Shown here one piece after another: positions 42,901 through 50,262 of a DNA stretch of 64,000 nt. This stretch comes from Prevotella sp. UBA4330. GTDB lineage: Bacteria; Bacteroidota; Bacteroidia; Bacteroidales; Bacteroidaceae. The first letter of the stretch is position 1. Every line of letters begins with the position of its first letter. The notes under the pieces were generated by a model, which ran no database searches, was not told the origin of the DNA, and worked only from the letters and a program-made list of their open reading frames with translations. Both the position numbers and the translations under genes were made by a program. The stretch covers positions 121,490 to 185,489 of the forward strand of contig DGTS01000039.1 in assembly GCA_002394385.1 (NCBI GenBank), in the 5' to 3' direction.

Positions 42901-45900
42901 GTTTGGTATGCGCACCTTCTCGTTATACTCGCCAGCCTTTATCTTCAGTGTCACAGGACCGTCCATGCCCAGCCCCCCGAGGTCGTCAACGGCACCCTGG
43001 ATGGTTGCGTATGTTCCGCCCTGGCCAACGGTATATTCGCCGTGTTTTCCACTTGCAATCGTTACGCTTGCCGTTGCCGGGTCGGTGACGCTGATTGTCT
43101 CGTCGCCAGCCACGATGCTGGTAAGTGTTGCCTCTGCCGTCTGTCCTACCTTGGCATTGGTATTCATGTCATAGCAAATCCAGAAGTAGTAAGAGCCAGC
43201 CTTGTCAAGAGTGTAACTCTCGCTGAACTCCTGTACAGGCGAGAACGTAGAGGCATTGCCTGTGCAGTAGATGTGCTGTGCGCCGATGGCATCGCCCGTA
43301 GTGGTGATGTTGAACGTCGTGAGGTCGATAGTTCCCTTGTCGGCATCGCCCTCGGTCATCACTTCCACTTTCAGCATCTTCACGTCGCTCTGGCCTTTCA
43401 GCACCTCGTTAGTGCTGATGTCCTCGGTCATAACGCTGATAACCTCCATAGGTTTCTTCTGGTATCCCTCTGCCTCGATGGCGAAGTTAGGACGTGGGTA
43501 ACTGCCTGCTCCGACATACTTGATGGTGAGTTTTCCGCCATCCTCATCAGGATCAGAAACTATTGGGTCGAACTTAGCCGAAGAACCCGAAAGGTGAGTG
43601 ATGAGTTTCTCATCGTTCACCTCGCTGCCCTTATAAATATAAAGGTGTGAGGTATATCCGAACGAGAGACCTCTGTCGGTAAGACGTATGCTGGTGCCAG
43701 CATCCTTCGGTGCGAAGGTGATGGTGCCTGTCAGTCCGTCGGTACCGTCCTCGCTTGGACCGCCGTCGTCATAGAGTGTGGTGAACTGTCCGAGAGCAAG
43801 AGTGATGGTGCCATTGTCGCCTTCGGCAATCAGTATCATGTTCTTCAGAGTGCGTGCGCCCTCTGGGTCGCCGTTCTCGGGTGTGGCATCAGTGCCGGTA
43901 TTCACGCTTACCAGTTTAGCGTCGATGGTTTGTCCCTCGGTAGCGTCGGTGCTCACGTCAGCCTTCACGGTGAACATGTTGTCGCCCTCTTTCAGAGCGA
44001 TTGGCTCACTTAGAGTGATGGTAACATCGGCCGCAGCCGCAGCCTCGCCCAGTTTAGTGTCTTCTTGCCACAGGCTCACCTTGCTGATGTTAGCCTCTGT
44101 TCCCTTGAGGTTCAGTTTCACACTGCTCAGCACGACGGCATTCTGGTCGCCCTCTGTCTTCACGTTGACGTTAAGCAGAGCCTGGTTCTCAGCACCGATA
44201 GAAGCATCTGCGGTGCTTGCCTGCTCAACCTCGACAGCGGTAACCGCCATTGGTTTCGACTGATACTCGCTTACTGTTGCCTTCCATCCGGCAGCAGACG
44301 AATAGGTGTTGTTAGGATTGAAATAAACTGTCAGCGAACCGTCGGCTGCGGTAGAGCGGATGGTCTCTCCAGGACCATTAGAGTAGTCTTCCTTTGTCGT
44401 TGGTTCCCACAGCACCTCGCCCGATGTGCCCTGTCCGTTGTAAATCTTGAACTTGGCAGAAGAAGATGTGTTATAAGAATTATAATAAACAGCGAACTTC
44501 GAGAAGTCTATCTGGCAAATCATTCCCTCGTGCTTAGGGATGAAGATATTGATGCGGTCGTCAGAGCCGCTCTCATAGTTCTCGGTGTATTCGCTTCTTG
44601 CCTTGGTGTAGAAGTCGAGAGAGCCGTTCACCGTCTTGATGACAGTGCCCTGGTCGGCATGCGAAACTGCCTCGTTCTTCACTGTGCGCTCGGCAGCGGC
44701 ATCGCTAACGTTCTCTGTCTTTGCGGTGCCGTTGACAAGAGCGGTCACACTGACAGCCTTGGCGCTTACCTTGTCGCCGTTCGTGGCCTCATCGCTGATG
44801 TCATACTTCAGTGTGAACACGTTCTCGCCCTCTACAAGTGCCTGTGGAGTGGTGAGAGTTATCTCGAAGTTGTCGGCATTAACCTCAGCCTCGCCCACCT
44901 TTGTTGTTCCGAAGTAAAGCGATGCCTTGCTTATGAGAGCATAGGTGTCATCGGCAGAGAACGCCATCTTCTGCACTTGCATTGCTGGTTCTGTGTCCTT
45001 TGCTTTGACAGTGATGGTAAGAATGTCCTGCTCGGTGTCGCCAGCGGCAACCGTTTCTGTTGAGGCTACTGCAGAGGTTATGCCGTCGAAGTCCATTGGC
45101 TGTGGCACAAAGAGACTTACCTCTGCCTCAAAACCGTCGTAGTCGTAGTTTTGCGATGCGGCCTCAAGCACAACGGTCATCGACCCGTTTTCAGCGGTAG
45201 AGCGCACGATGCCTGTCTCTCCGTTAAGTTTCTCGGCAATCAAGTTTGCAGCAGTAGCCTCTGTTCCATTGTAGAACTTAAGTGTCTGGTGATACATGCT
45301 GCCGTTGTTAATAACGAGTTTCGACAAGTCAACCATCACTTTCTTGCCTTCAACACCAGAAAGGAATGTCACCTGACCGCTGGCAGTACCCTTAATGCTG
45401 CCGTCCTTGCCGCCTTCGTCATAGAACTGCAGCGGTGTCTCGCCCACGGTGATGGTCTGCGGTGTTGATGTCATGATGACTATTGCGGGATTCTCCACAG
45501 CCACCGATGTGCCGGCAGCAAACGGACTGACACCGTCGGGCTGTCCTTCGGTGGCAATCTTCGTAACGTCGAGTTGCACCTTCGCGCCTATCTCGGCAGT
45601 TCCGAGAATGTCGCCCTTTATGATGAAGTTGTTGGTGCCGTCGCTCAGTGCCTGATTCAGGGCGAACTTATAGCCGCTTCCCTCTTCAGTGACATTAGCG
45701 TCAATGGCAGCGTCGCCATAATAGAGTTTCAGGGCTGTGGGTTCCACCATGCCCTCGTTCTGTGTCAAATTGAATGAGATTGATGTCACCTTGTCGGGAT
45801 TCATCACGCCAGTGGTGGTGACGAAAGCCGTTGCCAGGTCCACGTTCTGCTTCTTTGTAATGGTGGCAGAGACGTTGTCGTAACTCGAACCGGCACCCGT

Positions 45901-46473
45901 GACGGTCATGTTCTCAAGAGTGACAACCTTAACGGTGGCCTTCCATCCAGAGCATTTGTTCGAGTTGCGGTGCATAAAAGCCACCGACAAAGCACCGTCG
46001 GCCGTACCCGATGTATAGGTTGCAGGCAATGAAGGCTTGTTGCCGTTGTTGATTTTCTCGGCAAGCAGAGTTCCTGAAAGTCCCGACAGAGTAGAAGATG
46101 ATGTCACCTGACTTGCTGATTCTGCCCACTGGAACGAATTATCGGCATCGGCAATGCCGTCATACATGTTTAAATAGAGGAAATAACTGTCGCTCCATTG
46201 GTTAAGGTCTATTTCCTCGAAAGTAATCTGAACGGACTTTCCCGCCTCTACTGGCTTAAAGACCGTAAGCGACTGAGAGTTGTAACTGGTGTTGTCAACA
46301 ATGCCCTCCGTACCCCAAGGGTCGTAGAACGTGATGACCTCATCACTTGCAACCTCTATAGTCTGCTTCCCGAATTGCAACTGATTAACTTCGCGGTCGG
46401 CAAATGCCTCGATAGGCACACCGAGCAGCATCGTCATCAGAAGAAACAATGATGATAGTACTTTTTGTTTCAT
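39979..46473 (-). CDS. 2164-residue multidomain surface protein with DUF4465 domain, cobalamin-riboswitch operon
   Basis: Signal peptide to 'IEAFAD'. The first 1100 residues alternate CUB-like beta-domains ('ITFYDPWGTEG', 'LQFYDEGGKDG', 'TTLYDDGGPSEDG') with Ig-like spacers ('LNVNVKTEGDQNAVVLSSVKL'-type). A right-handed beta-helix follows from about 1148 to 1600 ('VGQGGTYATIQGAVDDLGG', then 'NNTVTI', 'NNVINL', 'YNTIRM' rungs). A fibronectin-like domain comes next, then a DUF4465 domain at about 1820-2030 ('FVVAYPQGG', 'GDWFKLTITADNG', 'LGTVKSLSFSFDGTRKNSWG'). The tail 'RYTLDGKKI' ... 'SVRKVVVK' resembles type IX sorting signals. It starts 35 bases after the gene behind the riboswitch, with no promoter between. 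A cobalamin-related surface role is inferred from this control and the DUF4465 domain. Confidence 0.82.
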   Translation of the reverse strand: MKQKVLSSLFLLMTMLLGVPIEAFADREVNQLQFGKQTIEVASDEVITFYDPWGTEGIVDNTSYNSQSLTVFKPVEAGKSVQITFEEIDLNQWSDSYFLYLNMYDGIADADNSFQWAESASQVTSSSTLSGLSGTLLAEKINNGNKPSLPATYTSGTADGALSVAFMHRNSNKCSGWKATVKVVTLENMTVTGAGSSYDNVSATITKKQNVDLATAFVTTTGVMNPDKVTSISFNLTQNEGMVEPTALKLYYGDAAIDANVTEEGSGYKFALNQALSDGTNNFIIKGDILGTAEIGAKVQLDVTKIATEGQPDGVSPFAAGTSVAVENPAIVIMTSTPQTITVGETPLQFYDEGGKDGSIKGTASGQVTFLSGVEGKKVMVDLSKLVINNGSMYHQTLKFYNGTEATAANLIAEKLNGETGIVRSTAENGSMTVVLEAASQNYDYDGFEAEVSLFVPQPMDFDGITSAVASTETVAAGDTEQDILTITVKAKDTEPAMQVQKMAFSADDTYALISKASLYFGTTKVGEAEVNADNFEITLTTPQALVEGENVFTLKYDISDEATNGDKVSAKAVSVTALVNGTAKTENVSDAAAERTVKNEAVSHADQGTVIKTVNGSLDFYTKARSEYTENYESGSDDRINIFIPKHEGMICQIDFSKFAVYYNSYNTSSSAKFKIYNGQGTSGEVLWEPTTKEDYSNGPGETIRSTAADGSLTVYFNPNNTYSSAAGWKATVSEYQSKPMAVTAVEVEQASTADASIGAENQALLNVNVKTEGDQNAVVLSSVKLNLKGTEANISKVSLWQEDTKLGEAAAAADVTITLSEPIALKEGDNMFTVKADVSTDATEGQTIDAKLVSVNTGTDATPENGDPEGARTLKNMILIAEGDNGTITLALGQFTTLYDDGGPSEDGTDGLTGTITFAPKDAGTSIRLTDRGLSFGYTSHLYIYKGSEVNDEKLITHLSGSSAKFDPIVSDPDEDGGKLTIKYVGAGSYPRPNFAIEAEGYQKKPMEVISVMTEDISTNEVLKGQSDVKMLKVEVMTEGDADKGTIDLTTFNITTTGDAIGAQHIYCTGNASTFSPVQEFSESYTLDKAGSYYFWICYDMNTNAKVGQTAEATLTSIVAGDETISVTDPATASVTIASGKHGEYTVGQGGTYATIQGAVDDLGGLGMDGPVTLKIKAGEYNEKVRIPNIKGLGAQNTLTLESESGQRDVKIYHNNYTTGGYSDDQHKKDYGVVTLYQANYVTLKNLEIYTTDKAYKAVVMVKDESRHATIDNCYLHAPICTASTGEDVVLIGHTIIDEENKNNDYLTVKNSLLEGGKMGVSMGGTSYVALPKEVGGVIEGNTFKNNGTKAIYVMDELGVKIKNNTVTIDADTETKISVGILDMQLRDEYDEATEITGNIFNVAPKTYAAVMNLRQLEGKAEAPVLIANNVINLASLSTSYAAFKFNGAKVKNVNVAYNTIRMTGTEGGAAFWASSKLDDGYGNVNVVNNIIQNETSGYAVNLYNDANLGTDKINFQNNVIYTSGETFFRASSSTTGDFDAFVAATGATGSINKQVTFLSNEILEPANDLDGDLLTAKALAYVTTDINGKERPAENITIGAYEYDPNAMSAPVMQDGYPQVITHLDGKASFSVKTDIASTVYYIVKKSDETAPTAEELKASETKKDVTANAESIIEVEGLEDNAQYIAYFLPVSLRGVDAEAISQTTAFTMDVTPPVTDAPEAEVYINNSTEEETIASGETVTLMAMVLVDERTAPYTLTWMDSKHNVLLTETYDSADDIDDIFTTTATPTECTDYIFVVTDSAEKGDTATVRAIVTGDLQMADFENLYLPEESFEAGENLPLESFVSGSFKLDNGCMPEYSYFYNFMYSNSTSTSFTTYIPDEWNNAVGGGVNGSENFVVAYPQGGKIYVMNNADGDVIPGMYITNDAWVVDNVLNGDGLTEGAFKQGDWFKLTITADNGNSMDYYLADYRAEQEADRYYLDAWQWIDLSKLGTVKSLSFSFDGTRKNSWGLTTATYFCLDNLGDVRPETTANLEITEGTTASIADAFTLGEQGTVTYAIADALPEELAGIVSLEGDILTVDTNDAKEFEIVISATQRGKTQYVRYNVSKSVTTGIIEFNADDENIAGRYTLDGKKITDKNHRGIEVVRMKDGSVRKVVVK

Positions 46474-46508
46474 ACGTCTTAAATTTAATGTTAATAATTG
46501 GTTAGAAT

Positions 46509-47621
46509 TTACTGGTTATTTAGGTATACTTTTCTTACGCTGCCGTCACTCATCTTTATGATGTTAAGGCCGCGCTGCGGAGTAGTCATACGGGTGCCGT
46601 CAGCACTATATCGTGCCACCTCTGTCACCTCTCCGTTGCCATAAACGCCGTTGATTCCCGACGCGATAATAGCATCGATAGATGCCTCAAGATGCAGGTC
46701 GTGAGCACCGACAACCTCTGTCGAGGTCTCGCCCAACTGAGGCAATGCCTGATTCATGCCGTTATAGACGCGCACAAAGTCGATGAAGTCGAGGTTCACG
46801 GGTTGCCTGCTCTCATCGACAGCCCAACTGATGTCGATAGAGCATCCCTCCTCGTCGCTGTTCGGCACGTTGTCGGCATAGCCGTAACGGAGGAACATCA
46901 GCACCCACTGCTTGTTGTACTTCCCGCTCTCAAGAAACCAGGCGTTCTTTGGCAAACGGGTTCCGCTGAAGGTGAGGTTGTCCTCAAGCCAGCAGGGATA
47001 ATACTCCTGCGTATGGCTGAACGCATCCATGCGCGGCACAACGCCGCTGCCACCCCTGTTGTCTGTCCACGGAATGTCGTTCATGGGGTTTTTCTTATAG
47101 GTTATGCTGTAACCGTAGTCCACCTTACCCACACTGTCAACATCGGCAGAGCCGCTGATTTCATACCAGGGGTCGTCGGGCAGGTTGTTATGGTTGACAT
47201 CCTTAGACACCATCACGATGCCTGGCTCGCCCGAGCCGCCAAAGACATCGGGGAACATCGTGGTCTGCACCGAGTTGCCGCGAATGCAGAAGTCGCGCTG
47301 ACCCGCAATATTGGCGATGCTGTGGTCGAAGTGGAACGTCACATAGCCGCCGAAGCCACCCAGAGTAATCATGCTGTGGTCGTTGTCGGCATAGTTGCCG
47401 GCAATGGCCTTGGTGCACTTGGCAACCATCGCGGCGGCATCGTCGCCTTCCTCCCATAGTGGCAGGTCGTTAACAAACTGTCCCGGAGCGGGCACATACT
47501 CATCTACAGCCAGCAGATACTGGCTGTGAACAGCGTCGTCGGTCATTTGCTGCGCATTGAGCGGCATAGCACCACCGACTGCTATAAGGCATACCAATGC
47601 CCTGATAGCCGATTTCTTCAT
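46509..47621 (-). CDS. Cobalamin-riboswitch-controlled secreted surface protein
   Basis: A 370-residue exported protein (signal to 'MPLNAQQ'). A family hallmark string is 'YVPAPGQFVNDLPLWEEGDD', followed by 'MITLGGFGGYVTFHFDHSI', 'GSGEPGIVMVSKDVNHNNLPDDPWYEISGS' and 'WTDNRGGSG'. I recall this family from Bacteroides vitamin B12 uptake loci, where it accompanies BtuB/BtuG; that is memory, not a search. The C-terminus ends in 'RYSADGTRM' ... 'GLNIIKMSDGSVRKVYLNNQ', the same kind of tail as the giant protein downstream. It is the first gene after the riboswitch, so it should be made when cobalamin is scarce. Confidence 0.82.
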   Translation of the reverse strand: MKKSAIRALVCLIAVGGAMPLNAQQMTDDAVHSQYLLAVDEYVPAPGQFVNDLPLWEEGDDAAAMVAKCTKAIAGNYADNDHSMITLGGFGGYVTFHFDHSIANIAGQRDFCIRGNSVQTTMFPDVFGGSGEPGIVMVSKDVNHNNLPDDPWYEISGSADVDSVGKVDYGYSITYKKNPMNDIPWTDNRGGSGVVPRMDAFSHTQEYYPCWLEDNLTFSGTRLPKNAWFLESGKYNKQWVLMFLRYGYADNVPNSDEEGCSIDISWAVDESRQPVNLDFIDFVRVYNGMNQALPQLGETSTEVVGAHDLHLEASIDAIIASGINGVYGNGEVTEVARYSADGTRMTTPQRGLNIIKMSDGSVRKVYLNNQ

Positions 47622-47683
47622 GTCTTTTTAATTTAAAAACATCTTCCACGTCTTCCGCGAGACAGGAAAGAAAAATTTGGTGA

Positions 47684-47838
47684 GAGGCAGGTCTTCTGAC
47701 TTGTTGCCGATGCAAACGTCTTCCCGAAAAAGTACAGTGACTTATATGTTTACATCGTCTAAGGCAACTCACAGCAGCGGGACTGTTCAGGATTCGCACC
47801 TGATTCCCATTTTAATCGCATGTGCAGCGAACCAATCA
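47684..47838 (-). promoter_or_regulatory. Cobalamin riboswitch 1
   Basis: The minus-strand leader has the full B12-element core: 'GGGAATCAGGTGCGAATCC', 'TGAACAGTCCCGCTGCTGT' and, at the 3' side, 'AGTCAGAAGACCTGCC'. These form the conserved adenosylcobalamin pocket and the P1/P2 closing stems. It lies between the promoter at 47851 and the ATG at 47621, so binding of cobalamin should switch off the two-gene operon. Confidence 0.95.
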
Positions 47839-47850
47839 CTTTTCTGGGGG

Positions 47851-47858
47851 CAAAGTTA
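47851..47858 (-). promoter_or_regulatory. Promoter -7 box ahead of riboswitch 1
   Basis: Minus strand TAACTTTG just upstream of the riboswitch 5' end. TTGC lies 24 bases further up. Confidence 0.7.
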
Positions 47859-47873
47859 CAAAAAAAGGTTGAC

Positions 47874-47948
47874 TTAAAAAAGCAATTATGGAGAATTAAC
47901 ACAAGAAAGCGCATGGATAAAAGCATTTCGAGGAAAAGCGAAGCAATA
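47874..47948. repeat. Island-edge direct repeat, left copy
   Basis: 'aaaagcaattatggagaatt' then 'aacacaagaaagcg' and 'cgaggaaaagcg' match, with divergence, the segment at 52738-52808. The two copies bracket the accessory island. Confidence 0.6.
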
Positions 47949-48115
47949 CGGTTGGAAGGCTTTACGCAAATCTGGGAAGATTGCGGCAAGAGTTAGTTTT
48001 CCAATTCGTAACCCTGTCAACCGACCTCAGAAACAAAGAAAAGTGGTGGCTTTTGGCATATGCAAGATGTCGATTGTCATAGCCTACCTAAACTTTTAAC
48101 ACTTTGGAACGGGCT

Positions 48116-48138
48116 TTCCTCAATCTGCCGTGATTTGC
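48116..48138. repeat. 23-bp inverted repeat, left arm
   Basis: 'ttcctcaatctgccgtgatt' plus TGC is the reverse complement, with one mismatch, of 52583-52605. 'GATTTGCGTAGTGG' continues here and recurs inverted near 52.84 kb. Confidence 0.75.
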
Positions 48139-48241
48139 GTAGTGGAAGAATGCTCAAAACATCGTAATTTTGCAGCCCGAATTTAAAGATTGGAGAAAAA
48201 AGTATGTCCAAGGTGAGGGCTTACAGGCAAACATTACCTAA

Positions 48242-48919
48242 CTGCTGAAAGAACAGGAAAAGGCGAGACAGGTGATAGCTGAGGCAGAACAGGCAAAGAA
48301 AGCCCTTGCCCGTATCAAGGCGGGGGCAAAGACTGAGGAACTGAAGTCATCGACCTTGGTCGCTTGCCTAAGCAAGAACTCCGCCACGAAGACCGCCACC
48401 AGTGTACTCAACGGAGTGAATTCTCTTCTTGGCGGTAACAAGGTGAACCGATTAGAGAAAGAGAATGCCCAACTGCACAGGGAAGTTGATGATTTGAATG
48501 ACCAAATTGAGAGGCTGCACACCGATATGCAGAGGTTGAAGGACACCCACGCAAGAGAACTCAACCGTACCAATGAGCAGCACCAGCAGGAGGTGAGCAA
48601 CTTGAAGCGTCTCTTAGACAAGGCTTATAGATGGTTCCCAAGTTTCAAGCGTTTCCTTAATATGGAGCGTGAGTGTCTGGAATACGGCTTCAACGAGGAA
48701 CAGACCGACAATTTGCTAAACGGACAGCGCATCAATTATAGCGGGTGGCTTCATTCCAACGAGTACAGGCGCAATGTTCTTGCGAATAATGTAACTGCAC
48801 AAGTGATTATGGACGCGAAACGAAACTTGTTTCTACATATCAACGAGACACCCATTACCCAATGGTTTAAGGAGCAGTTCGGAATAGGACAAGAGCAACG
48901 GAGAGGACTCAGACGTTAA
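48242..48919 (+). pseudogene. C-terminal remnant of a MobV-type mobilization protein
   Basis: An open frame of about 225 residues that begins directly after a TAA with no credible start; a GTG at 48272 could give 215 residues. Content: a long coiled coil ('KVNRLEKENAQLHREVDDLN' onward) followed by a domain around 'AYRWFPSFKRFLNMERECLE' and 'GFNEEQTDNLLNGQ'. This is the arrangement of the C-terminal half of Bacteroidales MobV/Pre relaxases. The N-terminal relaxase domain with its metal-binding histidines is absent. It marks a decayed mobilizable element. Whether the fragment is expressed is unknown. Confidence 0.7.
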
Positions 48920-49064
48920 ATGGTAAAGGGAGCAGATTTTACCAACTTGCTCCCTTTTCTTGTCCTTATCTGGGCTTTAAAAACTGCTATTTTGCATATT
49001 TTCTCATGAAATGCCCACAATTTGGGAAATTTTTCGTAAATTTGCACCCAAATAACAAGTAATT

Positions 49065-49316
49065 ATGAGTCCAGTATTCCGACGCGAGAGCGAATATACG
49101 TTCAAGATATACTCCAACGAGGAGGAGCGGATGCACATCCACGTGCTCTGCGGTCGGCATGAAGCCAAGTTTTGGCTGGAGCCAGAGGTGGAACTGGCCA
49201 AGAACACGGGCATCCCCGAGCACAAGTTAAATGAAATAGAAAGAATCGTAGAGAAATATGCAGACAACTTCAAAGAGCAATTCCGCCAGCACATTGGCAA
49301 GCGTATTGATGATTAA
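49065..49316 (+). CDS. DUF4160 protein
   Basis: An 83-residue protein: 'MSPVFRRESEYTFKIYSNEE' then 'RMHIHVLCGRHEAKFWLEPE', the DUF4160 pattern (small beta-sheet with HxHV), and a helix 'LNEIERIVEKYADNFKEQF'. It overlaps the following DUF2442 gene by 8 bases. Such overlapping DUF4160/DUF2442 pairs are common in accessory regions. A toxin-antitoxin role is often suspected but is not shown by this sequence. Confidence 0.8.
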   Translation: MSPVFRRESEYTFKIYSNEEERMHIHVLCGRHEAKFWLEPEVELAKNTGIPEHKLNEIERIVEKYADNFKEQFRQHIGKRIDD

Positions 49317-49548
49317 CGCCCAGGGCATCATGCTCTCTGTGCTGGGTCACGACTATTTCCTGTCGTACAACCGCATCCCTTGGATGCAGGATGCGCCCAT
49401 CCGTAGCGTGTTAAATGTGCAGATGAGTGGTTCCGAGGCCATTGAGTGGCCCGACCTCGACGTCGACCTCGAAATCGACAGCCTTCGCCACCCCGAACGT
49501 TATCCGCTTGTTATCAAGCGGAATGCATTGGATTCCGTAAGTATCTAA
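49309..49548 (+). CDS. DUF2442 protein
   Basis: About 79 residues from the ATG at 49309 ('MINAQGIMLSVLGHDYFLSY'). The middle 'IRSVLNVQMSGSEAIEWPDL' and 'DVDLEIDSLRHPERYPLV' match DUF2442. The open frame extends to 49258, but that part is out-of-frame coding of the DUF4160 gene. Partner of the preceding gene; probably one transcript. Confidence 0.8.
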   Translation: MINAQGIMLSVLGHDYFLSYNRIPWMQDAPIRSVLNVQMSGSEAIEWPDLDVDLEIDSLRHPERYPLVIKRNALDSVSI

Positions 49549-49627
49549 TTATTAAATGTTTAAATAGTAATGAGCGGATAGACCAATAGACTTAGAACAA
49601 CATAAGGAAGCGTTGACTTTTTGATTC

Positions 49628-49769
49628 TGGTTCTAGAAATTTCGCCAAAATATCTCCCAAGAAGAAAAGAGTTGATGCTCGCGCAGTAGGCGCGGGCTGA
49701 AACTTGTATCTGGGAGAACGGCGTTTGGCGATGCCTCTAGAACCGATGCGGAATCAGTACCGCGCCGTT
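49628..49769 (+). ncRNA. Candidate structured RNA with pseudoknot, unknown family
   Basis: Nested stems: GGTTCTAGA/TCTAGAACC (49629-49637 with 49736-49744), CGCCAAA/TTTGGCG (49643-49649 with 49724-49730), TCTCCCA/TGGGAGA (49653-49659 with 49711-49717), GAGTT/AACTT (49669-49673 with 49701-49705), a GAT/TGA internal loop, and GCTCGCGC/GCGCGGGC (49677-49684 with 49690-49697) capped by AGTAG. ACGGCG (49718-49723) pairs with CGCCGT (49763-49768) beyond the outer stem, which makes a pseudoknot. A T-rich run follows. It lies 22 bases before a start codon. It could be a leader/regulatory RNA or a stand-alone RNA. The strand is taken from the following gene. Confidence 0.6.
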
Positions 49770-49790
49770 TCATTTTTTAATACTACATAT

Positions 49791-50261
49791 ATGTCATACG
49801 AAGCAGAACAAGAACAATTTGCCAAAGAGCTTGAAAGCGTAAAATCCAGATTCGAAGTTCTAGATACTTATTTCAAGCAAAATCCGAGCGAAAAAGAAAA
49901 AAGAAGTGGCTACACTTTTGGTGGTGACTCTGTTGTTGAAAACTACAAAAGACAGCAATATGAGCAAATCCTCATTCAAAAGTACTTCGATAGTGATAAC
50001 TATAATTGCAGTACACTTTACTTGGAATACAAAATCTGCGAGTACAGAATGGCTGAACTCCAGTCAAAACTAAAAGAGTCTAAGACATCACGGAATATCT
50101 CAAAGACGGTAGACTACATTGGAAGCATTACCCCTCAACACGTTAGTGGTCGTGTCTATAAGGTGGAGAATGGAGATGGATGTGGAAAGTTTTGTCTTTG
50201 GTTCTTGATAATAGATGCTTTCATTATTTTCTTATATTGGATAATTAGCGGAGGACATTAA
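49791..50261 (+). CDS. Hypothetical tail-anchored membrane protein
   Basis: About 156 residues. Hydrophilic and helical for most of its length ('EQEQFAKELESVKSRFEVLD'), with a possible coiled coil, and a single membrane segment at the very end ('FCLWFLIIDAFIIFLYWII'). An ATG exists in the same frame at 49704 but lies inside the structured RNA, so 49791 is preferred. AT-rich compared with the core genes. It abuts the next gene (1-base gap), suggesting one operon. I do not recognise the family. Confidence 0.7.
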   Translation: MSYEAEQEQFAKELESVKSRFEVLDTYFKQNPSEKEKRSGYTFGGDSVVENYKRQQYEQILIQKYFDSDNYNCSTLYLEYKICEYRMAELQSKLKESKTSRNISKTVDYIGSITPQHVSGRVYKVENGDGCGKFCLWFLIIDAFIIFLYWIISGGH

Positions 50262-50262
50262 T

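Noticed and set aside
42220..43650. 476-codon frame antisense to the giant surface protein
   Set aside because: Opposite strand of the beta-helix region; composition follows from the sense codons.
48272..48919. An intact mobilization protein
   Set aside because: A stop directly precedes the frame, and the relaxase part with its histidines is absent.
49628..49769. A hammerhead ribozyme, because of GATGC ... GCTGAAAC around a hairpin
   Set aside because: The core does not match CUGAUGA/GAAA in the right places, and the outer stems differ from any hammerhead type.
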